From Tsukamurella sp. TY48 (GTDB lineage: Bacteria; Actinomycetota; Actinomycetes; Mycobacteriales; Mycobacteriaceae): a DNA stretch of 64,000 bases. Shown in pieces: positions 15,216 through 23,457 of this stretch. Made by a program: the position numbers and the translations under genes. The number at the start of each line of letters is the position of its first letter. The stretch's first letter is position 1. The stretch lies in assembly GCF_019656655.1 (NCBI RefSeq), contig NZ_BPMV01000001.1:868001-932000 (forward strand). The letters run 5' to 3'. The notes below the pieces were generated by a model. It was given only the letters and a program-made list of their open reading frames with translations. It had not been told where the DNA came from and did no database searches.

Positions 15216-16523
15216 ATGGCGTCTGACATCGTCCCGATCGAACTCGGCCTCACCGACGGCCCGGTGTACACCCTGTGGGCTCCCCGCTGGCGGGACGGCG
15301 AGGACGAATGGGAGGCCTTCCTCGGTCTCGACGAGGATCTGTACGGCTTCTCCTCCGTGGCCGAGCTGGTGGCCTTCGCCCGCAGCGGCGCGGCCAACGA
15401 CCTCGATGATCACCCGGCGTGGGAGGCCCTCACCACGCTGCCCGCGGAGGCCTTCCTCCCCCGCGAGGACCGCAGCTTCGACCTGATCTCGGTGCCCGAG
15501 CTGGCCGCCGAGGAGCCGACTCCCGAGGTGATCGCGGAGCTCGAGGACACCCTGGAGATCGTGGGCCTCATCGGCGAGGTGTGCGAGCTGATCGATGTCA
15601 CCAAGTTCTTCAACGGCAACCCCGTGCTGGGCACCGTCCGGATCGGCACCCGCAACTTCGAGGGCCGCGAGGGCGCTGAGATGTGGCACAAGGTGGGCCA
15701 GATCATCAGCCGCAAGTGGGACGACGTGGTCGATGCCATCGAGACCGTGGTGAGCGCCCCGAAGGTCGCCGCCTCGGCCACCGATACCGCGGAGCAGGAG
15801 CTGGCCGTGGCCGCCGAGAAGGCCGCCGCCCTCGCCGCCGACAACGCCGAGCTCGAGGACGACGACCTCGACACCCTCGACGACGAGCTGGACACCGATC
15901 TCGACGACGAGACGGAGGCCGACGAGGCCGAAGCCGACGGCGAGGACGAGGACGACGAGGAGTTCGAGGAGGACGACTCGTTCTGGGGCCAGGTGGGGAT
16001 CGACCCGATCAAGATCATCACCTCGGACGGCGAGTACTACACGCTGCGCTGCTACCTCGACGACAGCCCGATCTTCTTGGGCCGCAAGGGCAAGATCTAC
16101 GTCTTCGACTCCCCCGGTGCGCTCGCCCGCTACCTCGCGGACGATGCGGACAGCGACCTGTCGGCCGTGTCGACCTTCGACGAGGTGCAGGTGGCCGCCA
16201 CCGACGGTTCGCTGGAGGTGGACGTGCTCGACGAGAACGTCTACGTGCTGCCCGGCATCGGCGAGGACATCGCCGACGGTCCGCGGCGCATCGACCGCGA
16301 CCAGCTGGACCTCGCGGTCGAGCTGCTGCTCGATTCCGCCGACTTCGCGGACGACGATTCGGTGCGGGACGCGCTGCGCCCCACCACCCCGCTCGGATTC
16401 TTCGTCTCCTACGCGCTGGATCCGCAGCCGCGGCGCCTGGCCCCGTCGGGCCCGTTCGACAACGAGGCGGAGGCGTGGCGGGCCCTCGAGCACGATCTCG
16501 AGGACCGCCTCACCAAGAAGTAG
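15216..16523 (+). CDS. Conserved mycobacterial-type protein of unknown function (Rv3311-like)
   Basis: This 435-residue soluble protein matches Rv3311 by position and character. It has two folded-looking halves: an N-terminal region (about 1-205) containing VTKFFNGNPVLGTV, and a C-terminal region (about 265-435) containing IKIITSDGEYYTLRCY and FLGRKGKIYVFDS. They are separated by a highly acidic stretch of about 50 residues (roughly 215-260) made almost only of Asp and Glu. No enzyme motif, signal peptide or membrane segment is seen. Some databases name relatives primosomal protein, but nothing in the sequence supports that. The ATG at 15216 has a leaderless-type promoter. Confidence 0.8.
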   Translation: MASDIVPIELGLTDGPVYTLWAPRWRDGEDEWEAFLGLDEDLYGFSSVAELVAFARSGAANDLDDHPAWEALTTLPAEAFLPREDRSFDLISVPELAAEEPTPEVIAELEDTLEIVGLIGEVCELIDVTKFFNGNPVLGTVRIGTRNFEGREGAEMWHKVGQIISRKWDDVVDAIETVVSAPKVAASATDTAEQELAVAAEKAAALAADNAELEDDDLDTLDDELDTDLDDETEADEAEADGEDEDDEEFEEDDSFWGQVGIDPIKIITSDGEYYTLRCYLDDSPIFLGRKGKIYVFDSPGALARYLADDADSDLSAVSTFDEVQVAATDGSLEVDVLDENVYVLPGIGEDIADGPRRIDRDQLDLAVELLLDSADFADDDSVRDALRPTTPLGFFVSYALDPQPRRLAPSGPFDNEAEAWRALEHDLEDRLTKK

Positions 16524-16526
16524 CGG

Positions 16527-17654
16527 CTAGCCGATCAGCACGGCGTAGCCGGGCTTGATCACATCGTCGATGATGGCCAACCGCTCGTCGAAGGGCAGGA
16601 AGGCCGACTTCATCGCGTTGATGGTGAACCGCTGCAGGTCCGACCAGCCGTAGCCGAAGGTCTGCACCAGCTTGAGCATCTCGCGGCTCATCGAGGTGTC
16701 GCTCATCAGCCGGTTGTCGGTGTTCACGGTCACCCGGAATCGCAACTGCGCCAGCAGGTTGAACGGATGCTGTTCGAGCGAGGCGACGGCCGCCGTCTGC
16801 ACGTTGGAGCTGGGGCACAGCTCCAGCGGGATGCGGGCGTCGCGCACCCGCGCGGCCACCAGGCCCAGTTCGGCGCCGGAGAAGTCCTTGGAATCGGGGC
16901 CGACGCCCGCGGGGAGCGTGATGTCGTCCACGATCCGCACGCCGTGTCCCAGCCGGTCGCAGCCGCAGAAGGCCAACGCCTCGTGGATCGACGGCAGACC
17001 GAAGGCCTCACCGGCGTGAATGGTGAACGGCGCCGAGTGATCCCGCATGTACTCGAAGGCGTCGAGGTGCCGGCTGGGCGGGAAGCCCGCCTCGGCACCG
17101 GCGATGTCGAAGCCCACGGCGCCGCGGTCTCGCCAGCGCACGGTGAGCTCGGCGATCTCCCGGGACCGGGCGGCGTGCCGCATCGCGGTCACCAGGCAGC
17201 GCACCACGATGGGCCGGCCGGCCTCGCGAGCGGCGGCCTCGCCCTGCGCGAAGCCGGACAGCACCGCCTCCATCACCTCGTCGAGGGAGAGGCCGCGCTC
17301 GGTGTGCTGTTCGGGCGCGAACCGCACCTCGGCGTAGACCACACCGTCCTCGGCGAGGTCCTCCGCGCATTCGCGGGCCACGCGGGCGAGCGCCTCCGGC
17401 GTCTGCATCACGCCGACGGTGTGCTCGAAGGTCTCGAGGTACTTCACCAGCGAGCCGGAGTCGGCCGCCTCACGGAACCAGGTGGCCAGCTCGGGTTCGG
17501 TGCTCGCCGGGAGGTTCTGGTAGCCCGTCTCCTCGGCCAGCTCCAGGACGGTGCGCGGCCGCAGCCCGCCGTCCAGGTGGTCGTGCAGCAGCACCTTGGG
17601 CGCGCGGCGCAGGGAGGACAGATCGATGGGGGTGGGTCCGACCGGATTAGCCAT
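16527..17654 (-). CDS. add: Adenosine deaminase
   Basis: This 375-residue zinc enzyme converts adenosine/deoxyadenosine to inosine/deoxyinosine, feeding DeoD. All metal and active-site motifs are present: HDHLDGG near residue 24, the substrate Gly region [15 protein letters not shown], the Zn/catalytic pair in [15 protein letters not shown] and the second metal Asp in VNTDNR. Length is typical. It is the Rv3313c counterpart. The ATG at 17654 is preceded by TAGCGT at 6 nt on the minus strand (17666-17661). The stop lies 4 nt from the convergent Rv3311-like gene. Confidence 0.95.
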   Translation of the reverse strand: MANPVGPTPIDLSSLRRAPKVLLHDHLDGGLRPRTVLELAEETGYQNLPASTEPELATWFREAADSGSLVKYLETFEHTVGVMQTPEALARVARECAEDLAEDGVVYAEVRFAPEQHTERGLSLDEVMEAVLSGFAQGEAAAREAGRPIVVRCLVTAMRHAARSREIAELTVRWRDRGAVGFDIAGAEAGFPPSRHLDAFEYMRDHSAPFTIHAGEAFGLPSIHEALAFCGCDRLGHGVRIVDDITLPAGVGPDSKDFSGAELGLVAARVRDARIPLELCPSSNVQTAAVASLEQHPFNLLAQLRFRVTVNTDNRLMSDTSMSREMLKLVQTFGYGWSDLQRFTINAMKSAFLPFDERLAIIDDVIKPGYAVLIG

Positions 17655-17660
17655 GCCGCA

Positions 17661-17666
17661 ACGCTA
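17661..17666 (-). promoter_or_regulatory. -10 hexamer TAGCGT of leaderless add promoter
   Basis: On the minus strand TAGCGT precedes the add ATG by 6 nt; no ribosome-binding site lies between. The hexamer sits just upstream of the response-regulator stop. Confidence 0.5.
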
Positions 17667-17671
17667 CCCGG

Positions 17672-18298
17672 CTAGCGCTCCGCGAGGTAGGTGAGGATGG
17701 CCCGGACCCGCCGGTTCCCCTCCTCCGGGGGCAGGTCGAGCTTGGCGAAGATGTTCGCCACGTGTTTGGCCACCGCAGCATCGGACACCACGAGGGCGGC
17801 GCCGATCTCGGCGTTGCTGCGCCCCTCGGCCATCAGGCCGAGCACCTCGCCCTCGCGCGGGGTGAGGCGGTCGAGCACGGTGGTGGTGAACATCTTCTGC
17901 ACCACCTCGGGATCGACCACCACGCCACCCGCGGCCACGGTGTCCAGCGCGCGCACGAAGTCGCCGACCCGGCCCACTCGCTCCTTGAGCAGGTACCCCA
18001 CGGCGCCGCCGGTGTCCAGCAGGCGGCGGGCGTACGCGGCGGCCACGTACTGCGAGAGCACCAGCACCGGAAGCTCGGTGCGGGCGGAGCGCAGCTCCAG
18101 TGCGGCGCGCAGGCCGTCGTCGCCGTGGCCGGGCGGCATCCGCACGTCCGTCACCACCAGGTCGACGGTGCCGGTGTCCACCGCCCGGAGCGCATCGGCG
18201 TCGCCGAGCAGGCCGATCACCTCGTGACCGGCCCGCTCGATGATGCGTTGCAGCCCCTCGGCCAGCAGCACGGAATCCTCGGCCACCACGATGCGCAT
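17672..18298 (-). CDS. NarL/LuxR-family response regulator
   Basis: This 208-residue regulator has an N-terminal receiver domain (acidic pair in VAEDSV, phosphoacceptor Asp 51 in VVTDVRMPP, conserved Lys in LLKERV) and a C-terminal LuxR helix-turn-helix of about 60 residues (LTPREGEVLGLMAEGRSN then DAAVAKHVANIFAKL). It pairs with the histidine kinase immediately upstream. TAGCCT at 18311-18306 lies 7 nt before its ATG, so it may have a private leaderless promoter in addition to read-through from the kinase gene. The regulon is unknown. This gene pair is an insertion relative to the M. tuberculosis gene order. Confidence 0.9.
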   Translation of the reverse strand: MRIVVAEDSVLLAEGLQRIIERAGHEVIGLLGDADALRAVDTGTVDLVVTDVRMPPGHGDDGLRAALELRSARTELPVLVLSQYVAAAYARRLLDTGGAVGYLLKERVGRVGDFVRALDTVAAGGVVVDPEVVQKMFTTTVLDRLTPREGEVLGLMAEGRSNAEIGAALVVSDAAVAKHVANIFAKLDLPPEEGNRRVRAILTYLAER

Positions 18299-18322
18299 GC
18301 CCTGCAGGCTAGCGGCAGCGGA

Positions 18323-19576
18323 TCAGGGCAGGGACCAGTGCAGCGTGGTGGGGCCGCCCACGGGGCTCAGGACGGTGAGGGTGGCACCCATCGACTCGGC
18401 TCGCTCCACCAGGCCGGCGAGCCCGGTGCCCGCGGCCACATCCGCGCCGCCGGAGCCGTCGTCGGTCACCGTCATCGCGGGCGGTTCGCCGGTGAAAACG
18501 ATGCGCACCGCGGTCGCACCGCCGTGCTTGATCGCGTTCGTGACGGCCTCACTGGCCGTGTAGTACATGGCGCGCTCGACCTCGGTGGGCAGGCGCCGGC
18601 CGTGCGGCCAGCCCTCACCGGCGATGACCTCCACGCGCAGCGGGCCACCCAGTTCGGCGCAGGCGGCCTCGACCCCGGCATCGTCGAGCACCTGCGGGTG
18701 CACGCCCCGGACGGTGTCGCGCAGGCCGGCCATCGCGCGTTCCAGGCGGGCCTGGGCCTGGGCCACCTCGCCGCGCACGGCCTCGTCCTCCACGGACTGC
18801 TGCAGCATCCCCAGCTGCATCGACAGGCTCACGAGGTCCTGCTGGGGGCCGTCGTGCAGGTCGCGCTCGATGCGGCGCCGCTCCCCCTCGAAGGAGTTCA
18901 CCAGTACGCCCCGTGAGGCCTGCAGCCGCGCGACGAGCCGCCGCAGCTCCTCCTCGCGCGGGCTCAACAGTGCCTGCGCGAGGGCCACGTTCACGGCCGA
19001 TACCGCGTAGGCGACGTACACACCGACGGCGCCGAGCGCGATCCCCACCGCGCACAGGGCGAGGGCGCTGAGCTGGTTGTCGATGGTCCAGCCGAAGACG
19101 TTGTACTGCTCGGTCTCCGCGAGCCAGGGCGCCAGGATCAGTCCGCCGACGAGGGCGCCGTAGACCATCACGCCGAGCGAGATCAGCGGTCCGAAGGCGG
19201 CCAGGATGAGCCCGTAGACCACCTCGCGCCAGGTCGCGGCCTCGCCGAGCCGGTGCCCGGCGCGCGCGGTGACCGAACCGTCGAGCGGCGGGTGCGGGTC
19301 GGCGATCGGCGCCGCCTGCATCAGTGTCACGCGCCATCGCTCCAGCTTCGCGGTGTAGTACGACCACACCGGTGCGAGCGGCAGCAGCACGATCACCACG
19401 TACAGGAGGAAGAGCACCCAGCCGATGGCCAGCGAGCAGATCAGGTACGCCAGCCCGCGCCACGAGGCCGACGAGCCCAGCAGTTCACTCGGGGTCCGCA
19501 GCGGCGCGAACAGCGCGGAACGCCGGGGTGTTTCGGGCGGGTACGGGCCGGTGGGGGTCATGGCGGTTTCGATCAT
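18323..19576 (-). CDS. Sensor histidine kinase (HisKA_3 / DesK type) with membrane sensor domain
   Basis: This 417-residue membrane kinase has four hydrophobic segments in two pairs within the first ~200 residues (for example GLAYLICSLAIGWVLFLLYV and VVYGLILAAFGPLISLGVMV), matching the putative sensor domain common in actinobacterial DesK-like kinases. The HisKA_3 box carries the phosphorylated His at about residue 241 (ERDLHDGPQQDLV), and a HATPase_c domain follows (TNAIKHGG, VTDDGSGG). The ATG at 19576 was preferred to that at 19561 because TAACGT lies exactly 7 nt upstream of it. The signal is unknown; such pairs often answer envelope stress. Confidence 0.9.
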   Translation of the reverse strand: MIETAMTPTGPYPPETPRRSALFAPLRTPSELLGSSASWRGLAYLICSLAIGWVLFLLYVVIVLLPLAPVWSYYTAKLERWRVTLMQAAPIADPHPPLDGSVTARAGHRLGEAATWREVVYGLILAAFGPLISLGVMVYGALVGGLILAPWLAETEQYNVFGWTIDNQLSALALCAVGIALGAVGVYVAYAVSAVNVALAQALLSPREEELRRLVARLQASRGVLVNSFEGERRRIERDLHDGPQQDLVSLSMQLGMLQQSVEDEAVRGEVAQAQARLERAMAGLRDTVRGVHPQVLDDAGVEAACAELGGPLRVEVIAGEGWPHGRRLPTEVERAMYYTASEAVTNAIKHGGATAVRIVFTGEPPAMTVTDDGSGGADVAAGTGLAGLVERAESMGATLTVLSPVGGPTTLHWSLP

Positions 19577-19583
19577 GCCCGAG

Positions 19584-19589
19584 ACGTTA
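19584..19589 (-). promoter_or_regulatory. -10 hexamer TAACGT of leaderless kinase promoter
   Basis: On the minus strand TAACGT precedes the ATG at 19576 by 7 nt, which decides the start of the histidine kinase. Confidence 0.5.
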
Positions 19590-19662
19590 GGGCGGCGTCG
19601 AGCCCCGCACACGGGAGCGCGGGCCCCGATCCGGGGTGGTGCCAGCACTACCCTCGGGCGGC

Positions 19663-19668
19663 TAGCGT
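19663..19668 (+). promoter_or_regulatory. -10 hexamer TAGCGT of leaderless promoter
   Basis: TAGCGT precedes the ATG of the 2-hydroxyacid dehydrogenase at 19676 by 7 nt, divergent from the kinase promoter 74 nt away. Confidence 0.5.
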
Positions 19669-19675
19669 GACGGAC

Positions 19676-20602
19676 ATGCGCATCGCGATCCTCGACGACT
19701 TCCAGGGCGTGGCCCTGCAGTACGGCGATTTCTCCGGGCTCGACGTCACCGTCTTCACCGAACCGCTCACCGATGTTCCGGCACAGCTCGCCGGGTTCGG
19801 CGCGGTGGTGGCGATGCGCGAGCGCACCCGGTTCCCGGCGGAGGTGCTGCGCGCGCTGCCCGATCTGAGGCTCCTGGTCTCCACCGGGCGGCGCAACGCC
19901 GCGATCGATCTCGCAGCGGCCTCCGAGGCGGGGATCACCGTGTGCCACACCAGGTACCGTCCCGCCGCCGCGGCCGAGCACACCTGGGCGCTGATCCTCG
20001 CCGCGCTGCGGCACGTACCGGAGGAGGACGGCAACATCCGGGCCGGACGGTGGCAGAGCACCGTCGGCACCGAGCTCGACGGTGCGGTGCTCGGCCTGGT
20101 CGGGCTGGGCAACCTCGGGCGGCGTGTGGCCCGGGTGGGCGCGGCCTTCGGCATGGAGGTGCTGGCCTGGTCGTCGAACTTGGACCCGGCGCGCGCCGCG
20201 GAGGCCGGTGCGACCGCGGTGAGCAAGGAGGAGCTGTTCGCGCGCGCCGACGTGCTCTCGATCCACTACGTGCTCTCCGAGCGATCGCGCGGCATCGTCG
20301 GTGCCGAGGACATCGCGCGGATGCGGCCGGGAGCGCTGCTGGTCAACACCTCCCGGGCGGGCGTGCTCGACACGGCCGCCGCGGCGGCAGCGGCCCGCCG
20401 CGGCGACATCCGGCTCGCACTGGACGTCTTCGACGCCGAGCCCCTGCCCGCCGGCGATCCGCTGCGCGAGCTGCCGAATTCGGTGCTCACCGGGCACATC
20501 GGCTACGTCACCGAGCAGCAGTACCGGGTCTTCTACGGCGATGCCGCGGAGGACGTGCGCGCCTTCCTGGCGGGCACGCCCGTCCGCGTCATGAATCCCT
20601 AG
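19676..20602 (+). CDS. D-2-hydroxyacid dehydrogenase family protein
   Basis: This 308-residue NAD(P)-dependent dehydrogenase of the 3-phosphoglycerate/formate dehydrogenase group has a Rossmann motif GLGNLGRRV at about residues 141-149, the catalytic Arg in NTSRAG, the acidic partner in DVFDAEPLPAGDPL and the catalytic His in TGHIGY. It lacks the ACT/ASB regulatory domains of SerA, so it is not the serine-pathway enzyme. Substrate specificity cannot be inferred. Its stop codon overlaps the deoA stop by 4 nt in convergent orientation. It is inserted, with the two-component system, between add and deoA. Confidence 0.88.
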   Translation: MRIAILDDFQGVALQYGDFSGLDVTVFTEPLTDVPAQLAGFGAVVAMRERTRFPAEVLRALPDLRLLVSTGRRNAAIDLAAASEAGITVCHTRYRPAAAAEHTWALILAALRHVPEEDGNIRAGRWQSTVGTELDGAVLGLVGLGNLGRRVARVGAAFGMEVLAWSSNLDPARAAEAGATAVSKEELFARADVLSIHYVLSERSRGIVGAEDIARMRPGALLVNTSRAGVLDTAAAAAAARRGDIRLALDVFDAEPLPAGDPLRELPNSVLTGHIGYVTEQQYRVFYGDAAEDVRAFLAGTPVRVMNP

Positions 20603-21909
20603 ACGGTCACCCGGTCGAGCACGAGCGAACCCCGCGGGCTCGCGGTCCCGCCGATGACGGCGGCCCCGTCGAGCGCGGCGACCGCACCGTCGAACTTCTC
20701 CGGGGTGTCGGTGTGCAGGGTGAACAGGGGCTCGCCCTCGGTGACGGTGTCGCCGACGCTCGCATGCCAGGTGACGCCGGCCCCGGCCTGCACGGGCTCG
20801 CCCTGCCGCTCCCGGCCGGCGCCGAGCCGCCAGGCCGCGATGCCGACGCCCATCGCGTCGAGCTCGGTGAGCACGCCGGAGGCCGGCGCGGCCACGGTGC
20901 GGGTGTGCTTCGCGACGGGCAGCGGCGCATCGGGATCACCGCCCTGCGCGGCGATCATCGCCCGCCAGCTGTCCATGGCCTTCCCGTTGGCGAGGTGCTC
21001 GGCGGGGTCGGCGTCGACGCCCGCGAGGGCGAGCATCTCCTTCGCGAGCGCCAGCGTCAGCTCCACCACGTCCGACGGTCCGCCCCCGGCCAGCACCTCG
21101 AGCGACTCGGCCACCTCGAGGCCGTTGCCGGCGCTGCGGCCGAGCGGGGTGGACATGTCGGTGAGCAGCGCGACGGTGTCCACGCCGGAGTCGTGGCCGA
21201 GCGCGACCATGGTCTCGGCGAGCTCGCGCGCCTGCTCGTGGGTCTTCATGAAGGCGCCCTTGCCCACCTTCACATCGAGCACCAGCGACGCGGTGCCCTC
21301 GGCGATCTTCTTGCTCATGATCGAGCTGGCGATCAGCGGGATGGCTTCCACGGTGGAGGTCACATCGCGCAGTGCGTAGAGCTTCTTATCGGCGGGCGCG
21401 AGTCCGGAGCCGGCCGCGCAGATCACGCCGCCCACCTTCTCCAACTGGTCGAACATCTGCTCGTTGGTGAGGTCGGCGCGCCAGCCGGGGATGGCCTCCA
21501 GCTTGTCGAGGGTGCCGCCGGTGTGGCCGAGCCCGCGGCCGGAGAGCTGGGGAACGGCGACGCCGTAGGAGGCGACGAGCGGGGTGAGCGGGAGGGTGAT
21601 CTTGTCGCCCACGCCGCCGGTGGAGTGCTTGTCGGTGGTGGCCAGCGGCGCGCCGTCGCGGCGCAGGCCGGAGAAGTCCATGCGCTCACCGCTGGCGATC
21701 ATGGCCGCGGTCCAGCGCGCGATCTCGCGGCGGTCCATGCCGTTGAGGAAGATCGCCATCGCGAGCGCCGACATCTGGTAGTCCGCCACCTCGCCGGTGG
21801 TGAACCGATCGATGATCCAGTCGATCTGGCCGTCCGTGAGGGCCTTCCCGTCGCGCTTCGCGGCGATCACGGATACCGCGTCGAACACCTCGGTCGAATC
21901 GGAACTCAT
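20599..21909 (-). CDS. deoA: Thymidine phosphorylase
   Basis: This 436-residue pyrimidine-nucleoside phosphorylase splits thymidine/deoxyuridine with phosphate. Motifs are the substrate/phosphate loop TDKHSTGGVGDK, SGRGLGHTGGTLDKLE (the family signature), the alpha-lobe helix MSALAMAIFLNGM and the C-terminal beta barrel. It is the Rv3314c counterpart. The ATG at 21909 overlaps the cdd stop by 4 nt, so cdd and deoA are co-translated and together deaminate and then phosphorolyse pyrimidine deoxynucleosides. Both may be influenced by the IdeR-like box upstream of cdd. Confidence 0.95.
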   Translation of the reverse strand: MSSDSTEVFDAVSVIAAKRDGKALTDGQIDWIIDRFTTGEVADYQMSALAMAIFLNGMDRREIARWTAAMIASGERMDFSGLRRDGAPLATTDKHSTGGVGDKITLPLTPLVASYGVAVPQLSGRGLGHTGGTLDKLEAIPGWRADLTNEQMFDQLEKVGGVICAAGSGLAPADKKLYALRDVTSTVEAIPLIASSIMSKKIAEGTASLVLDVKVGKGAFMKTHEQARELAETMVALGHDSGVDTVALLTDMSTPLGRSAGNGLEVAESLEVLAGGGPSDVVELTLALAKEMLALAGVDADPAEHLANGKAMDSWRAMIAAQGGDPDAPLPVAKHTRTVAAPASGVLTELDAMGVGIAAWRLGAGRERQGEPVQAGAGVTWHASVGDTVTEGEPLFTLHTDTPEKFDGAVAALDGAAVIGGTASPRGSLVLDRVTV

Positions 21910-22307
21910 CGGTTGACCTCTTCCAGATCGTCGGGCCCGAAGGCATCGGGCAGCAGGCGGCTCAGCGGCACGGGGCCGGAGCGGTGATCGACGAGGAGCT
22001 CTCCCCCGCCGTGTTCGTAGAGAAGTTGCCGGCACCGGCCGCACGGCATGAGGATGTCGCCGTTGGCGTTGGTACAGCTGAAGGCGAGCAGTCGGCCGCC
22101 GCCGGAATTGTGAAGCGCACTCACGAGTCCGCACTCCGCGCAGAGTCCGAGCCCGTATGAGACATTCTCCACATTGCAACCCGACACCAGCCGGCCGTCG
22201 GTGGTGATAGCCGCGGCCCCCACGGGATAGCGGGAATAGGGTGCGTAGGCCCGTCCCATGGCTTCGACGGCGGTGCGCCGCAACGTCTCCCAGTCGATCT
22301 CCGGCAC
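21906..22307 (-). CDS. cdd: Cytidine deaminase
   Basis: This 133-residue zinc enzyme converts cytidine/deoxycytidine to uridine/deoxyuridine. CNVENVSYG precedes the first zinc ligand and catalytic Glu in CAEC, and the second pair is PCGRC, as in tetrameric homologues. It is the Rv3315c counterpart. GTG at 22307 gives the family-length N-terminus (MPEIDWETL); an in-frame ATG at 22349 would add 14 atypical residues. A GGAAGG sequence about 13 nt upstream may serve as ribosome-binding site. It is divergent from sdhC. Confidence 0.92.
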   Translation of the reverse strand: MPEIDWETLRRTAVEAMGRAYAPYSRYPVGAAAITTDGRLVSGCNVENVSYGLGLCAECGLVSALHNSGGGRLLAFSCTNANGDILMPCGRCRQLLYEHGGGELLVDHRSGPVPLSRLLPDAFGPDDLEEVNR

Positions 22308-22350
22308 CGTGGACCACACCCTTCCGAAACACTGTTGACGATGAATCAAT

Positions 22351-22369
22351 TTATGTCAGGCAAACCTAA
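22351..22369. promoter_or_regulatory. IdeR/DtxR-type iron box between cdd and sdhC
   Basis: TTATGTCAGGCAAACCTAA matches the IdeR/DtxR consensus TTAGGTTAGGCTAACCTAA at 16 of 19 positions. It sits in the only AT-rich patch of the roughly 240-bp cdd-sdhC intergenic region, 44 nt upstream of the cdd GTG and 181 nt upstream of the sdhC ATG. IdeR binds such boxes when loaded with Fe(II). On the minus strand, CATAAATT beside it could be part of the cdd promoter. The rest of the intergenic region (22370-22549) is an untranslated leader-like stretch with no feature I can name. Confidence 0.65.
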
Positions 22370-22549
22370 CTAATTCTATTCGGCCCCAACGGATCGGGAC
22401 CGTGGTTTCGATTCCACATTCCCGTGGGTTTAAGGTCAAGGCGTGGGTTCAGGTACACGTCGGGATTGAGGCGCCGTCCGGGCTGACGAGCTGCCCGAGG
22501 TGCCGATTCCCGCCGCGTCCATCAACGATGATGTCGAAGGCAGGGCTCG

Positions 22550-22954
22550 ATGAGCAGTACTACTGAGGTGGTGGCGGCGAAGGAGCCGCGCCGCGTCTCC
22601 CTCTACAAGGGCGACCCGGGAATGTTGAACTGGGTGCTGCACCGCATCAGCGGCGTCACCATCTTCTTCTTCCTGTTCGTCCACGTCCTCGACACGGCGG
22701 TCATCCGCATCGATCCCGAGGCCTACGACGCCGTCATCAAGACGTACAAGACGCCGCTCATCGGTCTGCTCGAGATCGGCCTCGTCATGGCCATCCTGTT
22801 CCACGCCCTCAACGGCGTCCGCGTGATCCTGGTGGACTTCTGGAGCAAGGGCGTGCAGTACCAGAAGGCCATGTCGATCGCGGTGTGGGTGGTCTTCCTG
22901 ATCACCGGCGCCGGCATGGCGGCCCGTCTCCTCTACATCATGTTCACGAACTAG
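22550..22954 (+). CDS. sdhC: Succinate dehydrogenase cytochrome b556 subunit
   Basis: This 134-residue membrane anchor of complex II has three transmembrane helices. The first carries the family signature HRISGVTIFFFLFVHVLDT, whose histidines are heme/quinone-site candidates; the second and third are IGLVMAILFHALNGVRVIL and AVWVVFLITGAGMAARLLY. It is the first gene of sdhCDAB, as in Rv3316-3319. The ATG at 22550 is preceded by a GAAGGCAGGG ribosome-binding region. With SdhD it binds heme b and passes electrons to menaquinone. Confidence 0.94.
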   Translation: MSSTTEVVAAKEPRRVSLYKGDPGMLNWVLHRISGVTIFFFLFVHVLDTAVIRIDPEAYDAVIKTYKTPLIGLLEIGLVMAILFHALNGVRVILVDFWSKGVQYQKAMSIAVWVVFLITGAGMAARLLYIMFTN

Positions 22955-22965
22955 GGGGCCGATAC

Positions 22966-23433
22966 ATGACCACCGCGAACGAGCCCAAGCTCGCGAAGAC
23001 GCTGCTCAAGCAGTACGACCGCCCGGCTTCGCTCGACAACCCCCGCTCCCCGCACCGTCCCACCGGCGGCAACTTCGAGAAGTACGCGTGGCTGTTCATG
23101 CGCTTCTCGGGCATCGCGCTGCTGGTGCTGGTGTTCGGCCACGTCTTCATCATGCTGGCGCTCGACAGCGAGGGCGTGCACCGCATCAACGCCGCCTTCG
23201 TCGCCCAGCGCTGGGCCAGCCCGTTCTGGCAGATCTGGGACATCACCATGCTGTGGCTCGCGCAGCTGCACGGCGGCAACGGCCTGCGCGTGATCATCGA
23301 TGACTACGCCCGCAAGGACCGCACTCGGTTCTGGCTCAAGGCACTGCTCGTCCTGTCGATGATCCTCGTGGTCGGCCTCGGCTCGTACGCGCTGCTCACG
23401 TTCGAACCGGCCTCCGTGCCCACCGCGCAGTAG
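22966..23433 (+). CDS. sdhD: Succinate dehydrogenase hydrophobic membrane anchor subunit
   Basis: This 155-residue partner of SdhC has a polar N-terminal region of about 45 residues and then three transmembrane helices (FMRFSGIALLVLVFGHVFIM, the central helix around ITMLWLAQLHGGNGLRVII, and LLVLSMILVVGLGSYALL). Histidines in helices 1 and 2 are candidate heme ligands. The ATG at 22966 follows AGGGGG, 11 nt after the sdhC stop. Confidence 0.93.
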   Translation: MTTANEPKLAKTLLKQYDRPASLDNPRSPHRPTGGNFEKYAWLFMRFSGIALLVLVFGHVFIMLALDSEGVHRINAAFVAQRWASPFWQIWDITMLWLAQLHGGNGLRVIIDDYARKDRTRFWLKALLVLSMILVVGLGSYALLTFEPASVPTAQ

Positions 23434-23457
23434 CGCCAGGAAGGACTCACCCGCATC

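Noticed and set aside
22370-22549. Riboswitch in the 180-nt sdhC leader
   Set aside because: No recognisable aptamer core or stable terminator/antiterminator pair could be drawn by eye; only the upstream iron-box-like sequence is supportable.
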